The translations under genes were made by a program, and so were the position numbers. DNA of 64,000 nucleotides from the NCBI GenBank assembly GCA_025454925.1, contig JALONM010000001.1:82175-146174 (forward strand), in the 5' to 3' direction. The DNA is from Cytophagaceae bacterium. Its GTDB lineage: Bacteria > Bacteroidota > Bacteroidia > Cytophagales > Cytophagaceae. Below are positions 53,297-63,100 of the stretch, one piece after another. Each line of letters begins with the position of its first letter. Positions within the stretch are counted from its first letter, which is position 1. The notes beneath the pieces were generated by a model, which saw only the letters and a list, made by a program, of their open reading frames with translations, had not been told where the DNA came from and searched no databases.

Positions 53297-54586
53297 ATGA
53301 AAAAATTAAAAATTCTGGATGCTGTCGGCATCATTGCTTTCGGTACTTTATTGATCGTTGGAATTTCGAATATTCCCATTTCGTTAGATATTTTAAATCC
53401 CATATCTAAAATGTTTAGCGATTTCCAGCAAACGGATGTGGTATTTTCTCATATGAGAGAAAACAAAGAATATGACCCTAATATCGTATTGGTAAATATC
53501 GGCAACCTCGACAGGGCCGGTATCGCGGCTCAAATTGAAATCATCAACAAACATAAGCCTAAGGTAATTGGCATAGATGCTTTTTTCAGAAACCCAAAGC
53601 ATTCGGAAGATGCCTACAAAGATTCGCTCCTGGTCATGGGAGATTCAGCACTGGCCAGGGCGATTAGCAAAGTGGATAACATGGTACTAGGAATTGAATT
53701 GATTGAGGATACGGTAAACAATAAAGTATCTTCGATAAAATGGTGCCATCCCATGTTCCGATTCCCGCATACAAAGTATGCTTATCTCGACATGATCTCC
53801 GAAGGGAAAAACAATTTTAAAACTGCCCGCAATTGTTTTTTGAGAGAAAAACTAGGCGATTCAGTTGTTTTATCCTTTCCAGCCAAAATGGCCTCCCTCT
53901 TAAAGCCAGAATGTTTAAAAGAAATTGAAGTTCGAAATAACGACACCGAAACAATCAATTACATAGGCAACGTAAATACCGTAACCAGTGATGGCACTCC
54001 AAACAGTAAAATTACATTTTCGGCGGTAGATGCTTATCAAGTGCTTAATGAAGAGTTTGAACCGGAGATGTTTAAAGATAAAATCGTCATCATGGGTTTT
54101 ATGGGAGATAACTTTGACAAATATGACAAAGAAGACCGCTTTTTTACTCCATTAAATAAAAACTATGTCGGGCGATCCGATGAAGATATGTATGGTGTGG
54201 TGGTTCACGCCAATATCTGTTCCATGGTATTGAATGGAAATTACATCAATGAATTACCTGAATGGCAGGATATTATTCTTAACCTGGTCATTGTCTTCCT
54301 TAATATATTGTTATTCATGTATTTATACTTTAAACTGGAACTCTTCTGGGATGGGGCTACGTTATTGATCACGGTATTTCAGGGGGTGGTGTTGACCTTT
54401 ATCGTACTTTATGTATTCAACTATTATAACTTGATCCTTAATTTCAACTACTCTCTATTGGCACTGTTTTTGATGCCTAACATAATAGAGTTATATTACG
54501 GAGTCGTTAAAACTTCAGAGTTAAAATTACGTAATAAATTTAGTACGCTGAAGGTCAAAAAAAGTGGAATAAACTTAAACAAGTAA
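53297..54586 (+). CDS. CHASE2 domain membrane protein without output domain
   Basis: The 429 residues include a membrane helix near the N-terminus (~8-28), then a large extracytoplasmic CHASE2 domain (~35-320) with IVLVNIGNLDRAGIAAQIEIINKHKPKVIGIDAFF, SKITFSAVDAYQVLN, FKDKIVIMGFMGD and GVVVHANICSMVLNGNYI. Three closely spaced membrane helices (~325-410) and a short basic tail follow. CHASE2 is normally the sensor half of adenylate cyclases, kinases or GGDEF proteins, and three helices after it are typical. Here no kinase, cyclase or GGDEF domain follows, so it must signal through partners or serve another role. It lies 65 nt after the CHAT gene and 3 nt before the FecR-like gene. Confidence 0.88.
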   Translation: MKKLKILDAVGIIAFGTLLIVGISNIPISLDILNPISKMFSDFQQTDVVFSHMRENKEYDPNIVLVNIGNLDRAGIAAQIEIINKHKPKVIGIDAFFRNPKHSEDAYKDSLLVMGDSALARAISKVDNMVLGIELIEDTVNNKVSSIKWCHPMFRFPHTKYAYLDMISEGKNNFKTARNCFLREKLGDSVVLSFPAKMASLLKPECLKEIEVRNNDTETINYIGNVNTVTSDGTPNSKITFSAVDAYQVLNEEFEPEMFKDKIVIMGFMGDNFDKYDKEDRFFTPLNKNYVGRSDEDMYGVVVHANICSMVLNGNYINELPEWQDIILNLVIVFLNILLFMYLYFKLELFWDGATLLITVFQGVVLTFIVLYVFNYYNLILNFNYSLLALFLMPNIIELYYGVVKTSELKLRNKFSTLKVKKSGINLNK

Positions 54587-54589
54587 CAT

Positions 54590-55537
54590 ATGAAAACCCG
54601 CTTAATCTATTTACTGCTAGTCTTATTTGCCGGCGCTGCCATGGCACAGGACGAGATGTTTAGAGTGTTGGCTTCCAAAGGAAGCAATAAACTCCAAAAC
54701 ACAGGTGTTGCCGAATGGAAGCCCTTATTTGTTGGGAAAAAGCTTTTAAAAGGCGATAAAATCACTATCGGTGAAAACGGATACATTGGCTTGGCTCATA
54801 AAAGTGGTAAAACCATTGAGTTAAGAAAAGCAGGTACTTATGAAGTAGCTAAGCTTGCAGGAGAAGTAAATACACAAAATGCTTCTGCCCAGAAAAAGTA
54901 TGTAGATTATTTGGCAAACGAAGCCAAAAAGAATGAAAATAACGACATGGCCCGCGACAGATACAAATACATGCAGGCCACTGGTTCGGTGGAACGCCCT
55001 GTTGGATACCTTGGTCTATGGGCTCTTGACAAAGACACTGTAGTTTCTGGTAATATCTTTCTTCGTTGGGACAAAAAACATCAAGGTCCTTTCGTAATCA
55101 AGGTTACAAACTTCTTTGAAGATGCTATTTTCGAAGCCGAAACCAACGAGAGTACTTTCCAACTAAACTTGGATTCTAAAATTGAAAAAACATACAAAGT
55201 AACAGTGTCTGAAAAAGGTAATCCTGAGAACAAATCTGAAATTACAGTTTTCTTCCTGGATGCTTTCAAAGCAGAAAATGTAAGAAAACAAGCTGCTGAA
55301 TTGCAATCTGTTTTGGGTGGCGAATCTGCTCTGAACAAAATCGTATTGGCTTCATTTTACGAAGATCAACGCTTGTACATGGATGCCATGAGATTGTACG
55401 AAGAAGCGCTTAAATTAGAGCCTGGTGTGGAAGACTACCAAATTGCGTACGGTCAATTCTTATCCAGAACAAACTTTGCTATCGATGCTGAAACGGCAGC
55501 GAAAAAGCAAAAAGAGAAAGAGTCAAGTGGAAAATAA
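54590..55537 (+). CDS. Periplasmic FecR-like/TPR protein
   Basis: The 315 residues include a signal peptide ending AMAQ (~20). Residues ~25-95 look like a FecR-type beta domain (VGKKLLKGDKITIGENGYIGLAHKSGKTIELRKAGTYEV), which in FecR-like proteins forms a small periplasmic sandwich. A central Ig-like region (~145-225, FLRWDKKHQGPFVIKV) and a C-terminal helical pair with a TPR motif (LYMDAMRLYEEALKLEPG, ~262-280) follow. No membrane helix other than the signal is visible, and no cognate sigma factor is nearby, so a classical FecIR pathway is unlikely. It starts 3 nt after the CHASE2 stop and ends with a terminator. It is probably a partner of the CHAT and CHASE2 proteins. Confidence 0.75.
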   Translation: MKTRLIYLLLVLFAGAAMAQDEMFRVLASKGSNKLQNTGVAEWKPLFVGKKLLKGDKITIGENGYIGLAHKSGKTIELRKAGTYEVAKLAGEVNTQNASAQKKYVDYLANEAKKNENNDMARDRYKYMQATGSVERPVGYLGLWALDKDTVVSGNIFLRWDKKHQGPFVIKVTNFFEDAIFEAETNESTFQLNLDSKIEKTYKVTVSEKGNPENKSEITVFFLDAFKAENVRKQAAELQSVLGGESALNKIVLASFYEDQRLYMDAMRLYEEALKLEPGVEDYQIAYGQFLSRTNFAIDAETAAKKQKEKESSGK

Positions 55538-55552
55538 TTCAGCGGAATTTTC

Positions 55553-55591
55553 ATCATAAAAAAAGGGACCTTCGGTCCCTTTTTTTATGAT
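55553..55591. terminator. Bidirectional terminator between FecR-like and GH31 genes
   Basis: A perfect 18-bp inverted repeat (55553-55570 and 55574-55591, loop TTC) contains GGGACC/GGTCCC flanked by seven A on one side and seven T on the other, so it ends both convergent transcripts. Confidence 0.93.
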
Positions 55592-55640
55592 CAATTTATT
55601 TTATGTATCGTCCTTCGAAGAAAAACGCATTGCAAAAGGC

Positions 55641-58037
55641 TTACACTGAAATTTTCAACATTTTAAATTGCTTATCCAGTTTCAATTCCAACCAATGGCG
55701 CCCTTCCAACCACTTGCCTTGTATGGAGGCAGAATCACAGGTCACCATCTCCGGATCTTGTGGCAAGCCATGAATAATTACTGTGTAATGCGTCCAGGAA
55801 CTCTCGAAACCAACTTCAGTATGTTGTTCTATAAAAAACTGAGATGTATCACCATACACCGTAAAGCGCCTTAAACTAAATGCCCCCTTCTCATGATCAT
55901 ATCCGTCTCCCGCATCCTCATAAAATAAGGACTCCGTATTGCGTTGCTCTAAATAAACGTGAAGATATACCGTGGTGATGGTGAGCTGCCCGACATATTG
56001 CTGCACAGGATACATAGGTAATACCGATCCGGCTTTCACATAAATAGGAATAATATTCAACGGCGCTTCCGACCACACTTCATTTCCTCCTTCCATCCAT
56101 TCATCATTCCAGAATGAATACCAATTCCCTTCTGGTAAATACGTCCATCGTCCTTCCACCTCAGCTTGCAGCACCGGGCAAATAAGCAAACTATCCCCCA
56201 CCCCGAATTCATCCTGTCGATAATGTGTCTCAGGATTCAATTGATCCAAAAAGGCCAAAGGCCTTAGTATTGGCGTGCCATCCTGAACGTGCTGCCAGAA
56301 TGCTGTATACAAATACGGCAATAACTGATAGCGCAATTCAATATATTCACGTGCAATGGATTCCACCTCTTCTCCAAATGACCAAGGCTCCTGTTCTCCA
56401 TGATCGCCGCTGGAATGGGTGCGACAAAACATATGAAATACACCCAGCTGAATCCATCGGGCATACAATTCGCCTGACGGCATTTGAATAAATCCTCCGA
56501 TATCCGATCCACAAAAACTTATTCCAGAAATACTCAAGCGTTGACATTGTCTGTTGGCTATTGCTAAATGTTCCCAGCTGGCCACATTATCGCCTGTCCA
56601 CACCGAAGAATATTTTTGTACCCCTGCATACCCGGAGCGGGTAATTACAAACGGCCTTCCTGGGAACATAAATCTTTTAATCCCTTCATATGTAGCCCTG
56701 GCCATTTGCATTCCATACACATTATGTGCTTTGCGGTGACTGCATGGATTGCCGTCGTAATCATGGCGTACATCGGCAGGCATGGTTTCCACCTCAAATA
56801 CTGCCGGCTCATTCATATCGTTCCAAACGCCCTTAACACCTACTCCAATTAAATCTTTAAACAACCCTGCCCACCATTCACGAACTTCCGGATTGGTAAA
56901 ATCTGGAAAGTTACATTCACCAGGCCATACTTTACCTCTCATTAATGCGCCGTCCATGCGGGTACAAAAATATCCCTTCTCTATTGCTTCTTGATATACA
57001 GAATAATTCGGATCAATTTTTATACCTGGGTCAATGATTACAATCGTCTTAAAACCATCGGCAGCCAACTCTGCAATCATCTTAGTGGGATCAGGAAAAT
57101 AGGCTTTATTCCAGGTAAAACATCTGAAGCCATCCATGTAGTCGATATCCAAGTAAATTGAATCGCAAGGAATTTTTTTATCACGAAAGGTTTTACAAAT
57201 TTCCCGTACTTTGGCCTCTGGATAATAGCTCCATTTACATTGATGATACCCTAATGCCCATAGTGGTGGTAACTCCGGAACCCCTGTCAACAATGCATAT
57301 TGCCTGGCTACATCCATCAACTGTGGCCCGTAAATGAAATAATAATTCATCTCACCGCCTTGGGCCCAAAAACTACTAACGTTTTTTCGTTCCATTCCGA
57401 AATCGAAAAACGTACGGAAGGAATTATCGAAGAAAATTCCGTAAGCCAAATTATGGTGTAATCCGAAAAAGAAAGGGACATTTTTATAAATAGGATCTGT
57501 ATCTGTGCCATAGGCATATGTATCCTTGCCCCATAGCTCTAGTCTCTTCCCTCTTAAATCAAGCGCGCATGGTTTGTCGCCAAGACCGTAGAAGTGTTCG
57601 CCACTCTGAATTTTACGAGTATTAAAAATTATTTCTCCTCCAAATTTCAAATGATCCTGCCAGTGAAACCCCTTTTCATCTTCTGAAATGACAACACCAT
57701 GCCGATCCAGAATTCTTATCTTTAGTCCCACTTTGGATACGCTGCACTCCAGCATGGAAGTAAGAACCAGATAATGATCTTCTTCTTCCAACAACTGCAG
57801 ATCTTTCAGCTCTGTTTGGTATTGCTGTGCATGGGAGTACGAAAAATCGTTAGGAAATCGCCCGTCGGGAATGTAACGAAACCGTAAAATCCGGTCTGAC
57901 TTTACTGCAAGTGCAAGCGTAACTTGATTGGAACACTGGAAAAAAAATGTATTCGTCTCCTTCCATACGCGCACTACCTCAGCCGGAAACAACTGAACAG
58001 AAACTTGTTCCTGCCCAAGGTTCATGTAATTTTCCAT
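55641..58037 (-). CDS. Glycoside hydrolase family 31 (alpha-glucosidase-like)
   Basis: The 798 residues contain an N-terminal beta domain (~1-240), a catalytic TIM barrel (~245-590) and C-terminal beta domains. Family motifs are PPLWALGYHQCKWSYY, PCDSIYLDIDYMDGFRCFTW, the nucleophile motif GVWNDMNEPAVF (Asp near 405) and the acid/base motif SVWTGDNVASWEHL (Asp near 481), followed by GISFCGSDIGGF. No signal peptide is seen, so it is predicted to be cytoplasmic. Enzymes of this type remove alpha-linked glucose from maltose- or isomaltose-like oligosaccharides; the exact linkage cannot be read from sequence. It runs against the neighbouring genes and has no sugar-operon neighbours. Confidence 0.93.
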   Translation of the reverse strand: MENYMNLGQEQVSVQLFPAEVVRVWKETNTFFFQCSNQVTLALAVKSDRILRFRYIPDGRFPNDFSYSHAQQYQTELKDLQLLEEEDHYLVLTSMLECSVSKVGLKIRILDRHGVVISEDEKGFHWQDHLKFGGEIIFNTRKIQSGEHFYGLGDKPCALDLRGKRLELWGKDTYAYGTDTDPIYKNVPFFFGLHHNLAYGIFFDNSFRTFFDFGMERKNVSSFWAQGGEMNYYFIYGPQLMDVARQYALLTGVPELPPLWALGYHQCKWSYYPEAKVREICKTFRDKKIPCDSIYLDIDYMDGFRCFTWNKAYFPDPTKMIAELAADGFKTIVIIDPGIKIDPNYSVYQEAIEKGYFCTRMDGALMRGKVWPGECNFPDFTNPEVREWWAGLFKDLIGVGVKGVWNDMNEPAVFEVETMPADVRHDYDGNPCSHRKAHNVYGMQMARATYEGIKRFMFPGRPFVITRSGYAGVQKYSSVWTGDNVASWEHLAIANRQCQRLSISGISFCGSDIGGFIQMPSGELYARWIQLGVFHMFCRTHSSGDHGEQEPWSFGEEVESIAREYIELRYQLLPYLYTAFWQHVQDGTPILRPLAFLDQLNPETHYRQDEFGVGDSLLICPVLQAEVEGRWTYLPEGNWYSFWNDEWMEGGNEVWSEAPLNIIPIYVKAGSVLPMYPVQQYVGQLTITTVYLHVYLEQRNTESLFYEDAGDGYDHEKGAFSLRRFTVYGDTSQFFIEQHTEVGFESSWTHYTVIIHGLPQDPEMVTCDSASIQGKWLEGRHWLELKLDKQFKMLKISV

Positions 58038-58320
58038 ACGTCTATCTAAAAAAAATCCTCAAATACCCGGATAAGGTAGTAATAGTTTTGCACAGCCACA
58101 ACCTGAATCTGGTCCGTTTCGCTTAATTTTGGTATATTTTGATCTGTTTTCTACCCCAAAAATTCATAGTTGGTGCTTTTCATGCACTTCCTTTGGCACT
58201 GCCACCGCATTAGTACATCCAACGTTTGAATAGTATGAAAAGGGTAAGGTACGGACAAAACAAAAAAGCAGAAGTAAAATTGGAAGCACAGCTTAAAAAA
58301 GACTGAATTCCGGAAGTTGT

Positions 58321-59556
58321 ATGCGTCAACCTTTATCCATAAAAGAATTACTCAACTTACTGCATCAGCACAGAGAGTTGATTGAGATGCTTTTTGGAAA
58401 AAAAGAAGCGGTGCGCAAAGCTGAGCTAACGGCACACTTTGATCTCGATGAAGACAAACTCGACAAGCTGATTCAAGCAGAGCTTATACACGACAACAAT
58501 CACCTGATCACACTGGATGACCGAATCTATACCTTCATCGAAGAAATTCTAGAAATCGGAGAAGTAACCACAGCTTTCATTACTGAAAACATGGAAGGCT
58601 TGCTGGAAAATATTAAGTATTATGAAATCGACCACAATCCGAAATTCTTAAAAAACATTAAAAAACATTTACATCGAATCCGTTCTACTACCTCCCGAGA
58701 GGTTATTAAACTAAATAAGAACATCGATGATACCTATAAAAACCAATCCAACTATCAGATCAAATTAAAGGAGCTAGATAAATACAAACGTAAACGTGAC
58801 GACATCCTTAACCTGATTTCTGAAACTGAATTTATACTGCGGGATAGCCAACCTGTTTTGCAGCAAATGGGCGATATAGAGCTCAGCAATCAATTGCTGG
58901 AGCTACGTTACAACCTTGTTCGAAACAGGGACTATTTGCATGAAATACAAACGCAAATCATTGATTACATTTATAAAATACAATACCAGAACGCTATCTA
59001 TAAAAAGATACAGCGACTAAAAGAATTAAAAGATTATGAAGAGTTAAAATACCAAACCAATTTTATTGAGGTGGTAGTAGGCCAGAAAGCTATTTTGTTT
59101 CAGCGCCGTAATCCTTACAAATCGAGATTATCACTCGACTATTTATACTCTGATCATGGGTATACAATTGCTCATAAAGTGGCGCAGCGATTGCAAATTT
59201 TACGCAGCATCAACCGACTTCCGGCCGGTCAAATCAACACCAATGTTGCCGAAGGTGCGGAAAAGTCCATGCAATTAAATATACCCGCCCTTGTTCAGAA
59301 ATTTAAAGAAAGCAAAGACGACCTTTTTCATTTCCTAAGCACTTTCAAGTTCCCCAAAGAACTGGGGGAAATTGACATGATGCGTCGAATGTCGCTCTAT
59401 GTATCCATTTCGGTGGACTTCGACAAAGAATTGGATTTCACGAGCCAGATGAAATACACAGAAATCAAAGAAAGCAAAAAGGGACCCGTCAAGCGAATAG
59501 GGTATGCCTTGATTTACGCACAAAAAGAACTCACCAAAAAATCCGGAAAAGAATAA
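58321..59556 (+). CDS. MksF/JetA-like kleisin of an SMC complex
   Basis: The 411 residues begin with a winged-helix region (LLHQHRELIEMLFGKKEAVRKAELTAHFDLDEDKLDKLIQAELI), followed by a long central helical/coiled-coil section (~100-250) and a C-terminal domain with KVAQRLQILRSINRLPAGQIN and VSISVDFDKEL. Individually it is hard to assign. The order (kleisin, small partner, SMC), the size and the 2-nt spacing to the next gene identify it as the MukF/MksF/JetA component that bridges the SMC heads. A GGAAG-like ribosome site precedes the ATG. It is the first gene of a three-gene operon; the promoter is not clear. Confidence 0.75.
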   Translation: MRQPLSIKELLNLLHQHRELIEMLFGKKEAVRKAELTAHFDLDEDKLDKLIQAELIHDNNHLITLDDRIYTFIEEILEIGEVTTAFITENMEGLLENIKYYEIDHNPKFLKNIKKHLHRIRSTTSREVIKLNKNIDDTYKNQSNYQIKLKELDKYKRKRDDILNLISETEFILRDSQPVLQQMGDIELSNQLLELRYNLVRNRDYLHEIQTQIIDYIYKIQYQNAIYKKIQRLKELKDYEELKYQTNFIEVVVGQKAILFQRRNPYKSRLSLDYLYSDHGYTIAHKVAQRLQILRSINRLPAGQINTNVAEGAEKSMQLNIPALVQKFKESKDDLFHFLSTFKFPKELGEIDMMRRMSLYVSISVDFDKELDFTSQMKYTEIKESKKGPVKRIGYALIYAQKELTKKSGKE

Positions 59557-59558
59557 CC

Positions 59559-60110
59559 ATGAAAATACCATCCTACACCCAGGAGATTTTTCAGATACTT
59601 GCCAAAGGCCAGTTCATCAGCAGCAATGGCGCACACGGACGCTTATACGATCTTATTCGCGATGAAGAAACTTTTAAAAACTTAAGAGAGTACTTTTCTT
59701 ACATAGGCTTTACGCTGGAAAGCGGCTTTAACTATTTCTATTTTAGTCAGGATGAAGAGGTAGCCTACAACGTTGAAAAGAAACTCGAACAATTTGCGCA
59801 TTACATTGATGTCTTGGATTTTTTTTCTACCCTGGATTTAAAACCATTACCAGGTACACGCTATCGAACTACCAAAGTGGCAGAAGAATGTTATGCCAAC
59901 GAGCGCCTAAAACAAAAGATCACAGCTTTGTCACGAAAAGATAAGCTTGCCGACAAAGTAGCGGAAGTAGCCGATTTTATGACAGCGGCAAGCTTCTTTG
60001 AAAAAGAAGACGAAGAAACCTATAAAGTACTTGACTCCATTCATTATCTGGAGCAAATAATAAATCTCATCACAATCAAAGATGATCATGAAGTCGAGAG
60101 TCCTCAATAA
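59559..60110 (+). CDS. MksE/JetB-like small subunit
   Basis: The 183 residues are all helical, with a winged-helix pattern: IFQILAKGQFISSNGAHGRLYDLIRDEETFKNLREYFSYIGFTLESGFNYFYFSQ (~9-64), then a second helical part with VAEVADFMTAASFFEKEDEETYKVLDS. These features match the MukE/MksE/JetB family, which binds the kleisin and contacts DNA. It is separated from the kleisin gene by 2 nt. Its end overlaps the start of the SMC gene by 23-29 nt, so the three products are probably made in fixed ratio. Confidence 0.75.
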   Translation: MKIPSYTQEIFQILAKGQFISSNGAHGRLYDLIRDEETFKNLREYFSYIGFTLESGFNYFYFSQDEEVAYNVEKKLEQFAHYIDVLDFFSTLDLKPLPGTRYRTTKVAEECYANERLKQKITALSRKDKLADKVAEVADFMTAASFFEKEDEETYKVLDSIHYLEQIINLITIKDDHEVESPQ

Positions 60111-63100
60111 AGTCGTTTTTATAAACGTTGCCAACAGCGAATATTCTGTAGCCGAAATTGCGGGAAACACCTGCTTTGTAGGCACTAACAACCTCGGCAA
60201 AACAACGCTGCAAAGGGCGATACTATTCTTTTATAATGCCAACACGCGCTGGCTGGGAATTTCGAGTTCTCAAAAACCGTTTGAAGATTACTATTTCCCC
60301 TACCCCAACTCTCATATCATCTATGAAATTGGCACCGGCGACTCTGCATTTCATGTATGGGTATACCGAACCAACAAAGTAAACTTCCGATTTATTGATA
60401 CTCCATTTCAGCCAGAACTTTATATTCATGAACAACAAGCCTTAATGCCTAAAGAAGTGGTACAAAGGCTTCAACAAATGAATATTGAGTACAGCGATCA
60501 GATTGATACCTTTGAACGCTATCGGAATATAATTTACGGCGCTGATCCTGACAAGAAGTATAAAAAATTCTTTCTGCTGAAAGGAAACAGTCAGTACCAC
60601 AATATACCCTTGGCCATCACCTCCATCTTTCTTAGTTCAGACTCCTCGATTAAGGCTGAATTTGTAAAAGACTGCATTGCTAATGCCATTCAGGTAAAAA
60701 ATTCTACCATAGAATTACGAACTGTCGAACGGCAATTGCGCCTATTCGCGGAACGTTACGCAGATATTGAAGCTTATTTTAAAAAAGAAAACCAACAACG
60801 AGGTGAATTCATTCGCGATAACTTCCAACAGATCCGCCAATTAAAATCAGAACAAAAACAACTGGGCACGGAACTAGGCTCCGCATTAAAATATGCTGAA
60901 GGTCAATCGGCATCATTGCGCCAGCAAATTATTCAACTCGAAGAGGCGCTTCAACTTTTACAACAAGAAATCCAGGAACGTGAGCAGGCTTTCGAAGTAG
61001 AAACCCGAAGCCACTATGAATCCATTGGTGTTTGTAAAACCAAAATCAAAGAAGCAGAAAAACGACTAAAAGCTTACGACGAAGAAAAAATCATTCGTTT
61101 AATGGAACAGTCGGAGAGAAAACCCATGCTGTTGGCTGAACTCGAGGCTCGCAAAAAAGAATACGAGCTACTCAACGCTCAACTTAGTGATGCTGGACTC
61201 TTTTTTGAAAAGCGATACGAACAATTGGAGGGTGAAAAAAAAGAAGTACTGCTTCAACAAAAAGAACAGCTATTAAAAATTTCTTCGCAACGAAAAGAAG
61301 AAGAAGAAAGACTGAAAGAGCAGGAGGCACAAGTGATCGCCCAAACCAGGGAATTCTACGAAAGCAAAGAGCTTTCGCTCAAAGAATCCTTACTTGAACT
61401 TGAATATGCCTTGAAAGAAAAAACCTTCGAGGAAAAAGAAATTAAATCTCAGGTATTTTTCGAGTCTGAATTACGAAGTTTACAAAAGCAAATTGCACAG
61501 CACCAGGAGCAAGCCAACATAAAAAAAGGAAGATTGGATTTGCTGGATGCGGAAATGGAGAACTTAAAACACAAGAGAGAATTACTGCAAGAAAAGCTAA
61601 ACGTACAATCTGAATTACAACTAAAAGAAATCGAATCGGAGATACAGCAAAAAGAAAACCGAATCGCCCAACTGGATTCCTATATACAACAGCACAAAGG
61701 CTCTTTGGTGCAATTCCTGGAAAAAGAATTTCCTGACTGGCAAGAATCCATAGGAAAAATAATCCGGGAAGACTTACTTTATGCCAAAGACCTTAAACCC
61801 GTAAAATCAACTAAGGGAAATCAAGGATTGTACGGAGTGGAGCTAAACCTGGCTTCTATTAAAAGCAAAGTACAAAGTCCGGAACAGTTTGAAAAAGAAA
61901 GAGAACAGCTTTCTGAGTCCTTACAAGGATTGCGTCATCAGTTGCTTGATTTGCGTGAGGAGGCCAGTCGGGAAGAGCAAGCTAAACTTGGTGCTTTAGG
62001 AAAAAAAGCTGGCGAATTAAAAAATGAACAAAGCAGGCTGGTGTATGAACTTGAGCAGGAAGGATTAAAGAGCAAGGAACTAGAGCTTGAAATTGGCGAA
62101 TGGAAGCATAAAGCACAAGAGGAAAGGGAAAAGCTCCTCGTGCGACTGTTGGAAGAAAAAAATCAACTAAGTCAACGGGTTCAACTTACCCGAAACACTC
62201 TTTCTGAATGGCAACAGGAGCGAAAACAAAAATTGGAACTGTTGGAATCGGAGTGGTACGAGCGATTAAAAGCCCTCCGCGATACCTGGCAGCAAAAGAA
62301 AAATACAATTGAAGAATTGTATAAAACCAAACTGCTTGACCTCGATCAAAAGAAATCGGTGTTAGACGAGGAGAAATCTGGCAAATTAAAAAAACAGAAA
62401 GTAAATCCGGAGGTTTTGAAAAACCTTCAGGAGCAATTCATTTCTCTTCAAGAGCAGCTTACCGAAATTGATTCGTATGCAGACCTTCTCAATCGTTACA
62501 AAATAGATAAGGAGGAATATTTCGACACCTTACCCGCCACCAAGGAAGAATTAAAGCGACTGGAAAACGAATTAAAATTCCAGCAGGAAAATAGTAAAGA
62601 GGAGAAGCAAGCGTTTGCTAAACGTCGCAAGCAAATTGAAAGCGAACGTTCAGACATGGCTGCCACCCTCAAAGAACTGAGCGACGGCTTGCATCATTAC
62701 GATCATTATTTTAAAGAACGCACGGTATACGAGCGTTTGCGACCATTGATCGAACAAGCGGAAGCTGGAATCAGCGCCTATACAATCACAGATTTATGTG
62801 CGCGCATCATGAATAATGACCAGGAATTCCATAAACAGTATGAGTTGTTTAAACGCTATGTAACCGATTACATCGGCCACTTCAGAAACGACAACCACTT
62901 TAATTTTAAAGTACCAGTTCAGGCGCACGAATCAGATTACGAACACTTTGCTAATACACTTCAGGAGTTCCATGATGAAAACAAAATTCAAACTTCTATA
63001 GCAGAAGTGGCAAAAAGCTACTCCATGCTTATCGACACCATTGCTACTAAGGTAAAAGCACTCACCGATCATAAAGGCAAAGTTCAGAAGATTATTGAAA

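Noticed and set aside
58083..58131. TAGTTTTG and TAATTTTG boxes upstream of the SMC operon
   Set aside because: Both fit the -7 consensus but neither has a TTG at the right distance, so no promoter is called.
58235..58306. Basic 23-residue reading frame (MKRVRYGQNKK…) just upstream of the kleisin gene
   Set aside because: It is short, out of frame with the next gene, without a clear ribosome site and with no known match; chance is likely, although a leader peptide cannot be excluded.
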